A program made the translations under genes and the position numbers. From the NCBI GenBank assembly GCA_964614095.1, contig CAZTJO010000008.1:1-60551 (forward strand): 60,551 nt of DNA, in the 5' to 3' direction. This DNA is from CAZWKX01 sp964614095 (GTDB lineage Bacteria > Actinomycetota > Acidimicrobiia > Spongiisociales > UBA11373). Position 1 is the first letter of the stretch. Each line of letters begins with the position of its first letter. The notes beneath the pieces were generated by a model, which was given only the letters and a program-made list of their open reading frames with translations, was not told the origin of the DNA and ran no database searches. Of this stretch, positions 17,740 through 25,630 are shown piece after piece.

Positions 17740-18893
17740 GCGTCACCGCCGCCGTCGGGTTTCGAGCCGCCGCCGTGGCCGCCGGCATCAAGCGGGATGG
17801 CCTCGATCTGGCCCTGGTTGCAGCGAGCACCCCGGCCACGGCTGCCGGCCTCTTTACCATCTCCCCTACTGCGGCGCCGCCGGTCCAGCTGAGCCGGCTT
17901 CACCTGGCCGACGGCTCTCTCCAGGCCGTGATTCTCAACTCGGGCTGTGCCAATGCCGCCACCGGCGAGGCCGGCCTCGATGCGGCCCGCTCCACCGCAG
18001 TCGCGGTGGCCAAGAGCCTCGGCTGCCTGCCCGACGAGGTGGCCGTGTGCTCGACCGGCGAGATCGGGCGCCAGCTGCCGATCACAAAGGTGACCGCCGC
18101 CATCCCCAGGCTTGTCGCCGAACTCGGCGGCGGGGCCGACCGCGGCACCGGGGCGGCACGCGCCATTCTCACCACCGACACCAGCGCCAAGGAGGCCGTA
18201 GCCGAAGCCGACGGGTTCACCGTCGGTGGTATGGCCAAAGGCGCCGGCATGCTGCGCCCCGACATGGCCACAATGCTCGCCGTCATCACCACCGACGCTC
18301 TGGTACCCCGTGATCGTCTCCAGAGGGCGCTGGGAGCCGCCGCCAGCGTCACTTTCAATTCCCTGAACATCGATGGCTGCCCATCGACAAACGACTCGGT
18401 ACTACTGCTCGCATCCGGTGATTCACGGGTTGAACCTGATGACGCGCGTCTCATCTCGGTGCTCACCGAGGTGTGCAGTTCGCTCGCCTCTCAGATGGCC
18501 GCCGACGCCGAAGGTGCCACACGGGTTGTGACCATCAGGATCTCCGGCGCCGAGAATGAATCCTCCGCCCGCGCCTTGGGCCGCGCCGCCGCCGACAGCG
18601 CGCTGGTGCGCTGCTCATTCCACGGAGGCGACGCCAATTGGGGCCGCCTGATTGCAGCCCTCGGGGTTGCCGGTATCCCCTTCGATCCCAACGCCACCAG
18701 GATCGCGTACAACGGAGTAGATGTGGCCCGCGGTGGGGTTGCCGTCCCCTACGACGAGGAAGCGCTGGCCGCCGATTTGCGGGAGGGTGATTTCACCGTC
18801 ACCATCGATGTCGGCGCCGGCCTCGGCCACGCCCAGGTTCTGACCGTCGATCTCGGTCCTGAATACGTTCGATTCAATTCCATGAGGTCCTGA
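17736..18893 (+). CDS. argJ: bifunctional ornithine acetyltransferase / N-acetylglutamate synthase
   Basis: A 385-residue ArgJ that moves the acetyl group from N-acetylornithine to glutamate, making the arginine pathway cyclic. The autocleavage site is in K-G-A-G-M-L-R-P-D-M-A-T-M-L: the Thr of ATML becomes the N-terminal nucleophile of the beta chain. The oxyanion-hole Thr pair is in CSTGEIG. Whether it also uses acetyl-CoA (bifunctional type) cannot be read from sequence with certainty. The ATG overlaps the argC stop and the TGA overlaps the argB ATG by one base, so all three genes are coupled. Confidence 0.95.
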   Translation: MSVTAAVGFRAAAVAAGIKRDGLDLALVAASTPATAAGLFTISPTAAPPVQLSRLHLADGSLQAVILNSGCANAATGEAGLDAARSTAVAVAKSLGCLPDEVAVCSTGEIGRQLPITKVTAAIPRLVAELGGGADRGTGAARAILTTDTSAKEAVAEADGFTVGGMAKGAGMLRPDMATMLAVITTDALVPRDRLQRALGAAASVTFNSLNIDGCPSTNDSVLLLASGDSRVEPDDARLISVLTEVCSSLASQMAADAEGATRVVTIRISGAENESSARALGRAAADSALVRCSFHGGDANWGRLIAALGVAGIPFDPNATRIAYNGVDVARGGVAVPYDEEALAADLREGDFTVTIDVGAGLGHAQVLTVDLGPEYVRFNSMRS

Positions 18894-19801
18894 TGCCCAC
18901 CGGACACACCGCACCCAATCCGATGAAGCCCCGCATCGCCTCCACCATGGGCAAGGCGAAGATCCTCATGGAGGCCATGCCGTTCATCAAGATGTTCCAC
19001 GGCACGACGGTGGTCATAAAGTACGGCGGGTCGGCCATGGTCGACGAGGGACTGCGTCACTCCTTCGCCGGCGACGTGACCCTGCTCTCGCTGGTTGGTA
19101 TCCGTCCCGTCGTGGTGCACGGCGGCGGTCCTCAGATATCCGAGGCCATGAGAAAAGCCGGCATCAAGCCCCAGTTTGTCGACGGGCTGCGCGTCAGCAA
19201 CGAAGAAACCATCAAGATCGTGCAAACGGTGTTGGCCGGTGACGTGAACCCCGACATCGTCCGGCTGCTGATCGGTCATGATGCTCGCGCCGCCGGGCTC
19301 ACCGGCATCGACGGTCGCCTGTTCACCGCCGAACCCAGGGACCCGGCCCTCGGCTTCGTCGGCAAGGTCGCCGAGGTCGACCCGGAGATCATCTTCGGAA
19401 TGTTTGATCACGGGCTGGTCCCCATCATCGCTCCCCTCGCCCGGGGCCGGGACGGCCGCGTCTACAACCTCAACGCCGACACCGCGGCCGGCAAGCTGGC
19501 CACCGCGCTCGGGGCCACAAAGCTCGTGTACCTCACCGACGTCGAAGGCATTTACCGCGATTTGAACGACCCGACCAGCCTCATCCAGCGCTTGACTCTC
19601 TCGGAGCTGCGCGAGTTTGTCGCCTCCGGAAGTGCCAATGCCGGCATGCTTCCCAAGCTGCAGTCGTGTATCGCCGCCCTCGAGTCGGGCGTTTCCCGAG
19701 CCCACATCCTCGACGGCCAGATACAGCACTCTCTTCTGCTGGAGATCTTCACTCTCGAAGGCATCGGCACGATGGTCTACCAGGACGGCGCCCAGACCTG
19801 A
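18893..19801 (+). CDS. argB: acetylglutamate kinase
   Basis: A 302-residue amino-acid kinase that phosphorylates N-acetylglutamate, the controlled step of the pathway. Motifs: V-I-K-Y-G-G-S-A-M (Lys and glycine loop), H-G-G-G-P-Q-I (substrate loop), N-A-D-T-A-A-G (catalytic Asp), and L-V-Y-L-T-D-V-E-G. The extended N-terminal helix (MKPRIASTMGKAKILMEAMPFI) is the type found in arginine-inhibited hexameric kinases, so feedback inhibition by arginine is likely. argD, argF and argR do not follow. The 224 bases after its stop (19802-20025) show no gene and no obvious structure. Confidence 0.96.
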   Translation: MPTGHTAPNPMKPRIASTMGKAKILMEAMPFIKMFHGTTVVIKYGGSAMVDEGLRHSFAGDVTLLSLVGIRPVVVHGGGPQISEAMRKAGIKPQFVDGLRVSNEETIKIVQTVLAGDVNPDIVRLLIGHDARAAGLTGIDGRLFTAEPRDPALGFVGKVAEVDPEIIFGMFDHGLVPIIAPLARGRDGRVYNLNADTAAGKLATALGATKLVYLTDVEGIYRDLNDPTSLIQRLTLSELREFVASGSANAGMLPKLQSCIAALESGVSRAHILDGQIQHSLLLEIFTLEGIGTMVYQDGAQT

Positions 19802-20025
19802 TCGCCGCAGAATCGAATCTGCCAACTTCTGAGCCGTTCGCATCCTCAATCGCCACCCGGCGAAAGACGCTCCCAGAGCGTCACCCTCGACCGAACCGAC
19901 AATCCCGGGAACACTCAGTAGATGCAGTTTGGAGCGATAACGAGCGCCAACAACAGGGAGTGTGTTCTCACTCGATCCGGTGCCGCACGGGCTGCCGCGA
20001 ATTGCTTCATCCCGTTGGTTCCTTC

Positions 20026-20430
20026 CTAGTGCATCCAGGGCGTGAAGCAGAAGCCCACCAGCAGCCCTTCGGGGGTCTGCATACGGGCCACGGTCTGGCC
20101 CCATGGCTCTTCACGGGCCTCATGCAGCATCGAATAACCGGCCGATTCCAGCTCGGCCACCGCCTCGGCAACCAGCTCCGCCGATGCCATCTCGAACTCG
20201 ATGCCGCCATGAGGAACCGGGACATCTTCCGGCCATAGAGATGTTCCGAAACACGACTGCGCCGTCCCGCTGAGCGGCCAGAGCCCGAAATGTTTGACCC
20301 CCTCGATGGCGTCCGTCGAGGGGTACTCGTCGCCCTCCAGCGGCAAGCCCAAGACATCGCGATAGAAGCGTGTTGAGCCCTCGGTGTCATCCACAATCGG
20401 GCCGAAGCCGGCTACAAACTGGATGTCCAC
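20026..20430 (-). CDS. VOC-family (glyoxalase/bleomycin-resistance-like) protein
   Basis: A 134-residue protein with two beta-alpha-beta-beta-beta modules of the vicinal-oxygen-chelate superfamily: F-G-P-I-V-D-D-T-E-G-S-T-R-F-Y-R-D-V-L-G-L-P in the first and G-G-I-E-F-E-M and T-P-E-G-L-L-V in the second. It may bind a metal and a small molecule; function is unknown. An ATG exists at 20442, but the sequence GGAGGTGAAC just inside that frame is a perfect Shine-Dalgarno for the GTG at 20430, so that start is preferred. Confidence 0.8.
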   Translation of the reverse strand: MDIQFVAGFGPIVDDTEGSTRFYRDVLGLPLEGDEYPSTDAIEGVKHFGLWPLSGTAQSCFGTSLWPEDVPVPHGGIEFEMASAELVAEAVAELESAGYSMLHEAREEPWGQTVARMQTPEGLLVGFCFTPWMH

Positions 20431-20567
20431 GTTCACCTCCATACATCGTCGGGAAGAAACCCTATCGGCCGCCTAAGACATGCCTCGGCACGGCCCGCCG
20501 CACAGCCGCATACGCTCCTCCTCCACCCGAGAAGTCTGCTCCACAACTGCCGACAAAGGCGCGCCAA

Positions 20568-21089
20568 ATGACCGGCCCCATCGCCGACAAGCCGCCCCGC
20601 TGGACGGTGTTCGACACACCGATCCTGCACAGCGCCTTGCGCTGGATCTCGCTTGCCGGCCTCCGCCTGGCCGGTTGGCACAGCCGCATCGACCTTCCTT
20701 CGGACCCCAAGTACGTGCTGATCGTGGCCCCGCACACCTCGTACTGGGACCTCCCCATACTCCTCGCTACTGCCCTCGAGCTCCAGGTGCGGGGACACTG
20801 GCTGGGGAAACACACGTTGTTTCGCGGCCCGTTCCGGCCGCTGTTCCGCTGGCTGGGCGGCATTCCCGTCGACCCAGCAGAGAGGGGCCGGGGCCAGGTC
20901 GCCGCCGTCGTGCCACTGGTGCTCTGGTCTATCAACTACGGGACCAAGACGGTAGCCACCGGCGACTGTTTTGTTCCCTCCGGAGACATGAACGCCGACT
21001 TCAAGCGCATCCGATCCTTCTGCGCCAATGTGAGAGGCCGCCACCCCCACCGGTTTTCCCTCCCACAGCCGGAGTCAGACGCGGACTAG
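20568..21089 (+). pseudogene. lysophospholipid acyltransferase-like gene lacking the EGTR block
   Basis: A 173-residue frame clearly related to 1-acyl-glycerol-3-phosphate acyltransferases. The catalytic H-x4-D motif is present as APHTSYWD (about residue 52), followed by W-L-G-K-H-T-L-F and G-G-I-P-V-D. In relatives about 50 residues then lead through P-E-G-T-R and W-K-x-G-F-Y to the next conserved strand (V-P-V-V-L). Here GIPVD is followed only 12 residues later by VPLVL, and the C-terminal part (G-D-M-N-A-D-F-K-R-I-R-S-F) then aligns again. An in-frame loss of about 35 residues has removed the acceptor-phosphate motif, so the product is probably inactive. The reading frame is otherwise intact. 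Confidence 0.65.
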
Positions 21090-21169
21090 TCACACCAGGG
21101 ACGCTGCTAAGGGAACCCCCCAATCCTGCCGATCTCTCTTCTGGCTACATCTGACATTGGAGGCAGGCA

Positions 21170-21559
21170 ATGCTCGCGGCCCTCTCCATGCGCCGGGTAC
21201 TCACCTGGTTCATCCTCGGCTTCAATACTCTGGCCACCTATTGGTTCATGAACTCGCTCAGCAAGGCTGGCGCCACCTGCAACGGATTGGCTGGCTCTCA
21301 GCTTCAGACCTGTGAGACCACCACCGCCATGAGCCTGGCGCTGAGCGTCGGGTTCTTGGTCTTCTTCTTGGTGGTCGGCAATCTCGGCCTAGGCGCACTT
21401 TGGCTCGTTACCGCCAAGAACAGTTATCGAACGTGCCCAATCTGTATGGCTCGAGTCGACCCGGCCCTCATCATCTGCCACCGATGCGGATGCAACGTGC
21501 ATACATCATCTCGCTCCAGGACACCACCACTGATCCAGAAGCTGCGCCTCTCCAGCTAG
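21170..21559 (+). CDS. two-helix membrane protein with C-terminal zinc ribbon
   Basis: A 129-residue protein with two transmembrane helices (about residues 9-28 and 53-80), a short outside loop with two Cys (ATCNG, QTCET) that may form a disulfide, and a cytoplasmic C-terminal zinc ribbon C-P-I-C-x16-C-H-R-C-G. The start has a strong Shine-Dalgarno (GGAGGCAGGCA). Similar architecture recurs in the protein at 42263. I do not recognise a named family. The 130 or so bases after it contain no gene. Confidence 0.65.
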   Translation: MLAALSMRRVLTWFILGFNTLATYWFMNSLSKAGATCNGLAGSQLQTCETTTAMSLALSVGFLVFFLVVGNLGLGALWLVTAKNSYRTCPICMARVDPALIICHRCGCNVHTSSRSRTPPLIQKLRLSS

Positions 21560-21703
21560 CCGGTGCCGTAGGTGCCGGTCTGCAATCGATCAGACGTATG
21601 GCTCTGCTACCACCAGCCGGGAGACAGATCGGCCTGTCGTCACCATTGTCAGTACAGACCCACCGGCCCGCGGGCCGACATGCCGAACGCCCTCAACCGT
21701 CTT

Positions 21704-22405
21704 CTACTCGGACCCGAACAGACCCGAGTAGGTGGCCTCACCAATGAGGCTTCCGTCGGCTTCAGCGGCATCGATCGCCGCCAGGATGTCGGCGGCCGGC
21801 GTGCCTCCGGGCAGATCAATAGTGCCCGTCAACGCATACAGAGTGAAGACATACGTATGCACCGCAGGCGGACAAGGGCCGTCGTAGCCGATCGTCCTGA
21901 AAGCAGCTCCGCCCGGTCCCAGTTCACCGGGCTCCACAGACGCGGCAAAGTCGTTCTCAGCCTGAAGGGTCCCATCCGCCAGTGCCGGGTCACCCGGAAC
22001 GTCCTCGGCAAACCCGGTTGAGTCCGGAGGGACGTTCCACGCCACCCAATGGACAAAGTCCTGCGCATCGGGGTCAACCAGAACCAGCGCAAGCGATGTA
22101 GTGCCTGCCGGCACTCCGCTCCAGGCCAGCTCGGGCGACACGTTGTCGACAACGCAGGTGTAGCGCGGCGGAATGCCGCCGCCATCGTCGAATGCCGTGC
22201 TGGTCAGGACAAAAGGCCCCGCAACGGTGATATCCGGCTCTTCCGCCGTCGTCGGCGCTTCAGTGGTGCCCGGCTCAGCCGATGTCGTGTCCGACGCAGT
22301 CGTCTCCGGTACCTGGGTGATCGATGACGAGCCACCACATCCGGCAACCATCACCATCAGAACCGCAAACCCCACAGCCACGGCTTTGGCGCGCAAAATC
22401 CGCAT
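21704..22405 (-). CDS. YbhB/YbcL-like (PEBP) lipoprotein
   Basis: A 233-residue secreted protein of the phosphatidylethanolamine-binding / Raf-kinase-inhibitor-like family. It begins with a lipoprotein signal (lipobox MVAGC), continues with a Ser/Thr/Glu-rich spacer, then the PEBP domain: F-x-L-T-S-T-A-F-D-D-G-G-x-I-P-P-R-Y-T-C, the D-P-D-A ligand loop, H-W-V-x-W-N-V-P-P, and G-P-C-P-P. Bacterial members bind small anionic ligands; the role is unknown. Shine-Dalgarno GGGGAGG precedes the ATG. It is transcribed away from the Cys-rich gene at 22922. Confidence 0.88.
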   Translation of the reverse strand: MRILRAKAVAVGFAVLMVMVAGCGGSSSITQVPETTASDTTSAEPGTTEAPTTAEEPDITVAGPFVLTSTAFDDGGGIPPRYTCVVDNVSPELAWSGVPAGTTSLALVLVDPDAQDFVHWVAWNVPPDSTGFAEDVPGDPALADGTLQAENDFAASVEPGELGPGGAAFRTIGYDGPCPPAVHTYVFTLYALTGTIDLPGGTPAADILAAIDAAEADGSLIGEATYSGLFGSE

Positions 22406-22921
22406 GGTCTACCTCCCCTCTGCGGTCTCTACCGGAGGATGGCAAATGTGTGTGTAGAGCGGCCAGAGGCAAACGGCCTCACGTGGTCATCCCAGGCGGC
22501 GACGTGAACGCAGCACCACGGGCCGCCCCGACCGGCGTCCACATCGCTTGTGCCGGAGAAGTGCCCGCAGAACCGACAGAGAGGGGAGGGCCACTCAGCC
22601 CAACCGCTCGAGTGGAAACGGGAACCTTCTTCAGCAGAAGGGGCGCGCCCCCTCCGTCCGCCTCGCTCTACGCGTCGAGCCCGGCACCTAGGGTGAGCCA
22701 CTGCTGTACGACCTCCCTCACCCGGCCAACCCAAAAGCAGACGCGCCCCGTGGGCAACATCGAACCGACCGTTGATTCGACCTAACCTGATTGGTCTTCC
22801 CCAACACGGGCTACAGCCTTGCGCCTCCCCTCAACGAGTTGCGAGGCACCCACCCGTCGGGGCTTTTCTGTCCCGGATGGGGCCTCGTGCGGGCGACAAG
22901 ATGTGCCTTGAAGGAGGCGTC
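22406..22921 (+). other. 516-bp intergenic region without a recognisable gene
   Basis: This gap lies between the divergent PEBP lipoprotein and the Cys-rich gene. Short open frames on both strands look like shadows. It includes a hairpin (CCTTCT-TCAGC-AGAAGG, 22625-22641) directly joined to a 12-bp palindrome GGGGCGCGCCCC (22640-22651). I looked for RNase P, tmRNA and SRP RNA signatures and found none. Confidence 0.5.
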
Positions 22922-23224
22922 GTGCCCGACAAACCGCCACTCGTTCACCACATCTACCCATACCTGTGTTGTCACCTGCAGCATGTCGCGGGCTCCTGTC
23001 CCATGGGGCAATGTGACGAGGAGCCGTGTAACGGCCCGGACTGCTGGTGGTACGACAAGCGCGAGGAGCCTCCGGGCCAGAAAGGCCACGTAGCGTCGAA
23101 GTGGATCGAAGTGCGCCGGTACGGGACAGCGTCCCCACGCCCTGACCGCACTGATAGCACTCAACAGACCGCCGCGAAGCGGTGTTTTGTGCTGGGTGCC
23201 GAACCAGCAGCACCCCCCGAATAG
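22922..23224 (+). CDS. small cysteine-rich protein of unknown function
   Basis: A 100-residue product from a GTG start with an excellent Shine-Dalgarno (AAGGAGG, 5-6 bases upstream). The N-terminal half is Cys/His-rich: H-H-I-Y-P-Y-L-C-C-H-L-Q-H, then C-P-M-G-Q-C, E-P-C-N-G-P-D-C-W-W, giving six Cys and several His within 35 residues, which suggests a metal or cluster site. A basic middle (KWIEVRRYG) and a low-complexity tail follow. There is no signal peptide or membrane segment. I do not recognise the family. Upstream in-frame codons lack a start with a good ribosome-binding site, and a long minus-strand frame over the same bases is considered a shadow. Confidence 0.5.
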   Translation: MPDKPPLVHHIYPYLCCHLQHVAGSCPMGQCDEEPCNGPDCWWYDKREEPPGQKGHVASKWIEVRRYGTASPRPDRTDSTQQTAAKRCFVLGAEPAAPPE

Positions 23225-23266
23225 GCACGGGGCTTCGGCCCACCCCCTTTGCCGGGCAATGCTCCA

Positions 23267-23314
23267 CCTAGGAAAGACGCCAGAAGCCACTCCTGATGAG
23301 ATCACTCTCCCCTG
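23267..23314 (+). repeat. direct repeat copy A (about 48 bp)
   Basis: It starts with CCTAGG and ends with CCTGATGAGATCACTCTCC plus CCTG. The last 23 bases match copy B at 25116-25138 at 21 of 23 positions in the same orientation, and both copies begin with CCTAGG. It lies in the gap downstream of the Cys-rich gene. Confidence 0.5.
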
Positions 23315-23507
23315 CGCCGGTGCCACGACAGGCTGTCATGCGCAGGGCTTCACGGTGGGGCCCTATCAGAGAAGGCCCCGGGTCCCGAGGGGCATCAGGC
23401 CGAGTCCGCCCGATACCTGCCGCCGGCGGGCGGCCGGTGTGGCAGGCGGCATAGCTCGTGCTCACTGATCGGATGTCTGGGCAGTCTGTCCGACCGGCTG
23501 AGGATGG

Positions 23508-24089
23508 TCACTGAGCTTGCCCATGGGCGAAACCCAAGTACTTGGGAGTGTGCTCCCGATAGGACCGATAGGCGTCACCGTAGCGGGCCAGGCAATAACG
23601 CTCTTCGGCGTCGTTCAGCCCGGGCATACACGCCGAGAGCACCACCACCAGCACCAGGAATACCCACGAAGCCGCCGCAATACCCACCCCGAAAAGCGCC
23701 ACCGAACTCCACAGGGTCATCGGATGCCGCGAGTAGCGGTATATGCCCACGGTGAACGGCCGCCCCAGCGGAGTCCGAGCGATGTTCACCATGGCAACGC
23801 TGAACAGCACATAACCCACCAGGGCGATGGACCCACCGAGGTAGAACCAGACGCTGCCCAGCCGCAGCGGGAGTCCGATTGAGTAGACCGAGGCAGCCAC
23901 CAGCGCCACCATCATCACATTCGAGAGACCGCGCTCTGCTTTTGTGTCGTCCGTCTCCTTGCCGGAGCCCATCTTTTTCATCATGTCACGAGGATCGAGC
24001 GCCAACATCAGCAGCGGATGCAGCCAGAAGTAGGCCACAAACAACCACGCGTTCCACACCCCGATCTCAAACACGGGAATCGCCGACAT
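23508..24089 (-). CDS. isoprenylcysteine carboxyl methyltransferase-family membrane protein
   Basis: A 193-residue membrane protein with about five helices. The C-terminal third has the SAM-binding signature of the ICMT/PEMT-like family: G-I-Y-R-Y-S-R-H-P-M, and after the last helices E-E-R-Y-C-L-A-R-Y-G-D-A-Y-R-S-Y. Such enzymes methylate lipids or small molecules at the membrane face; the substrate here is unknown. The gene lies inside the interval bounded by the direct repeats at 23267 and 25138. Confidence 0.8.
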   Translation of the reverse strand: MSAIPVFEIGVWNAWLFVAYFWLHPLLMLALDPRDMMKKMGSGKETDDTKAERGLSNVMMVALVAASVYSIGLPLRLGSVWFYLGGSIALVGYVLFSVAMVNIARTPLGRPFTVGIYRYSRHPMTLWSSVALFGVGIAAASWVFLVLVVVLSACMPGLNDAEERYCLARYGDAYRSYREHTPKYLGFAHGQAQ

Positions 24090-24481
24090 CGCACACTTCC
24101 TCCCCTAACCCCGGTCTCTCTCTTCAACAGTCCTCCCACCATCGACCGGTGCCCGATGACCCCAAGTTCACCCCACCGGCACCGCCCAGGTCTCGTGGCG
24201 CTCGTGGCCCCCACTATTCCACCCTCCACCGCAAGGCTACAAGCAGGAGCCGGGCCGAGTGTGACCGCCCACGACCGGCATTCTCCGCTCTGCAAAAGCC
24301 CCCCAAACATGAACGCCACACCGGCAAATCTCCGTAGAGATCCCGAAAGCCATATGACATCATGCTCGCTTGGGCCAGTGTCGCAAGATGTTATATGCGG
24401 ATCGGCCACGGCACGACCCGATGGGAGAGGTCAGGAGTCCGGATAGCCCCAATGCTCGCCGGCTAGCTCCGTTCAACGGTC
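24090..24481 (-). other. 392-bp gap with a long imperfect inverted repeat
   Basis: There is no plausible gene between the methyltransferase start and the 2TM gene stop. It contains CATATGACATC (24351-24361) facing GATGTTATATG (24387-24397), matching at 10 of 11 positions with 25 bases between, embedded in a longer partly symmetrical stretch (GATCC ... GGATC). Confidence 0.45.
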
Positions 24482-24757
24482 TCAAAGTTCTCGGTTCTTC
24501 TGCTGTGCGTACAGCTTCTGGACCCTTTGCTCCCCGAAGAACACAGAGATGGCATGGCCCACGATGCCGAAGCCCCAGCCGATGATGACCCAGTAAGCCC
24601 AATCGAGGCCCAGGAAACTGCTCGCACCTTCGGAACGAAGATCGATGACGACCAGCATCGCGTTCACGAGCACGTAGGTCATCAGGTGGTAGTAGAAATC
24701 GCGTACGTCCTTGACGTGCTTCCTTGCCCACTCCAGGGCCGGGTCGTCTTGTGTCAC
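24482..24757 (-). CDS. 2TM-domain protein
   Basis: A 91-residue protein of the 2TM family: a short cytoplasmic N-terminus (DDPALEWARKHVKDVRDFYYHL), helix 1 (MTYVLVNAMLVVIDL), a loop, helix 2 (YWVIIGWGFGIVGHAISVF), and a basic tail with F-G-E-Q-R-V-Q-K. In some bacteria this domain is attached to histidine kinases; here it stands alone. The GTG at 24757 has GGAGGG just upstream and is preferred to the longer frame from 24811. Confidence 0.75.
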   Translation of the reverse strand: MTQDDPALEWARKHVKDVRDFYYHLMTYVLVNAMLVVIDLRSEGASSFLGLDWAYWVIIGWGFGIVGHAISVFFGEQRVQKLYAQQKNREL

Positions 24758-24779
24758 TGAACCCTCCGTGAGATTGCCT

Positions 24780-25088
24780 CTACTCGACACTACGCGAGGG
24801 AGCGTAGGCATTTGTGGGCCGTGGCTTGGGATGCTGCCTTGGATGTCGAGAGCGTGGGACCGACCGTCGGGCGGTCACGGCACCGACCACGAGGTTCACA
24901 TTCGCCAACGGGAAAGCACCCCCGGGATGCATGATCAGCCGGTCCAGCTCCAGCGCCCCATAGGTCGTCGGAACATCGAGACGGCCGAGGTTCGTGACGG
25001 CGGCTCCCACAAATACCCGATCGAGCGACTCCATCTTGTCGCGTTTGAGAATCGCCAGCACGACCTCATTCGGCCGGCTGAAACCGCC
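24780..25088 (-). pseudogene. remnant of a condensation-domain-type acyltransferase (C-terminal fragment)
   Basis: From 25088 down, the frame reads GGFSRPNEVVLAILKRDKME and continues with V-T-N-L-G-R-L-D and a final N-L-V-V-G-A-V. This resembles the C-terminal part of PapA5/alcohol-acetyltransferase-like proteins, where V-S-N-L-G-R-L and a closing strand recur. The frame is closed upstream by an in-frame TAG at 25089-25091 and there is no catalytic HHxxxD. It therefore looks like a truncated relic. The break coincides with the CCTAGG at 25088-25093 that opens repeat copy B. The family assignment rests on pattern memory and is uncertain. Confidence 0.4.
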
Positions 25089-25138
25089 CTAGGGGAGGAA
25101 CGTCCACTGACAACGCCTGATGACATCGCTCTCCCCTG
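25088..25138 (+). repeat. direct repeat copy B (about 51 bp) with inverted ends
   Basis: It starts with CCTAGGGGAG and ends with CTCTCCCCTG followed by GG. The ends form an inverted repeat (CCTAGGGGAG against CTCCCCTGGG, 9 of 10). The final 23 bases match copy A at 23292-23314 (21 of 23). It lies exactly where the acyltransferase relic is cut. Confidence 0.5.
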
Positions 25139-25228
25139 GGCAGCCGCTGAATAAGTACACCCCTTTGGGGACTAGGGATCCTCGGGGCACCGCCAGGAGT
25201 CGAGATTCATGATGGAGATCCAGCCGAT

Positions 25229-25630
25229 CTAGAAAGCTTCCATCTGCCGGATGCCACTCTGGGTGAGGTGGTACAGGCCAGGCCGCGCCTGCTCGAACGT
25301 CTCCTTGAGCACATCCCAATGCTGCTTGATCAGGTCTTCCTGCTTGCCCAGATCTAGGTTCTGGCTGGTAGCCACGACCACGGCGGTCATGCGGTGGCGC
25401 TTGAGCATCGCCTTCTCCCGTGGGCGATAACGAATCCTTTTGTCGCGAATCAAGATGCACCAACCGCAACGGCCAACGTAATCGAGCCACTCCTCGTCAA
25501 GAGCGTCTGGCGGCAGCGGCCAATCTGGGTGTCCGACATGAATGAAACGCGGATCCTTGGACGCCAGGGATGCCCCCAAGCCGGTCAGATTCGCATCAAC
25601 AAAGACCCGGAACCCTTCGGGGCAATCCAC
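25229..25630 (-). CDS. VapC45-like PIN-domain toxin
   Basis: A 133-residue PIN-like protein matching the VapC45 type: F-V-D-A-N-L near the N-terminus (first acidic residue), D-E-E-W-L-D-Y in the middle, and I-R-D-K-R-I-R-Y-R with a conserved Asp toward the centre. It is close in size to the mycobacterial Rv2019 product. PIN proteins are ribonucleases; the antitoxin is encoded immediately upstream. The GTG at 25630 directly abuts the antitoxin TAG with no gap, implying translational coupling. I infer the toxin role from family and gene order. Confidence 0.75.
   Translation of the reverse strand: MDCPEGFRVFVDANLTGLGASLASKDPRFIHVGHPDWPLPPDALDEEWLDYVGRCGWCILIRDKRIRYRPREKAMLKRHRMTAVVVATSQNLDLGKQEDLIKQHWDVLKETFEQARPGLYHLTQSGIRQMEAF

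Noticed and set aside
22406..22921. Possible RNase P RNA, tmRNA or SRP RNA in the long gap
   Set aside because: None of the conserved core sequences of these RNAs could be found on either strand.
22811..23326. Minus-strand frame opposite the Cys-rich gene
   Set aside because: No ribosome-binding site at its start and no protein-like pattern, whereas the plus-strand frame has a strong one.
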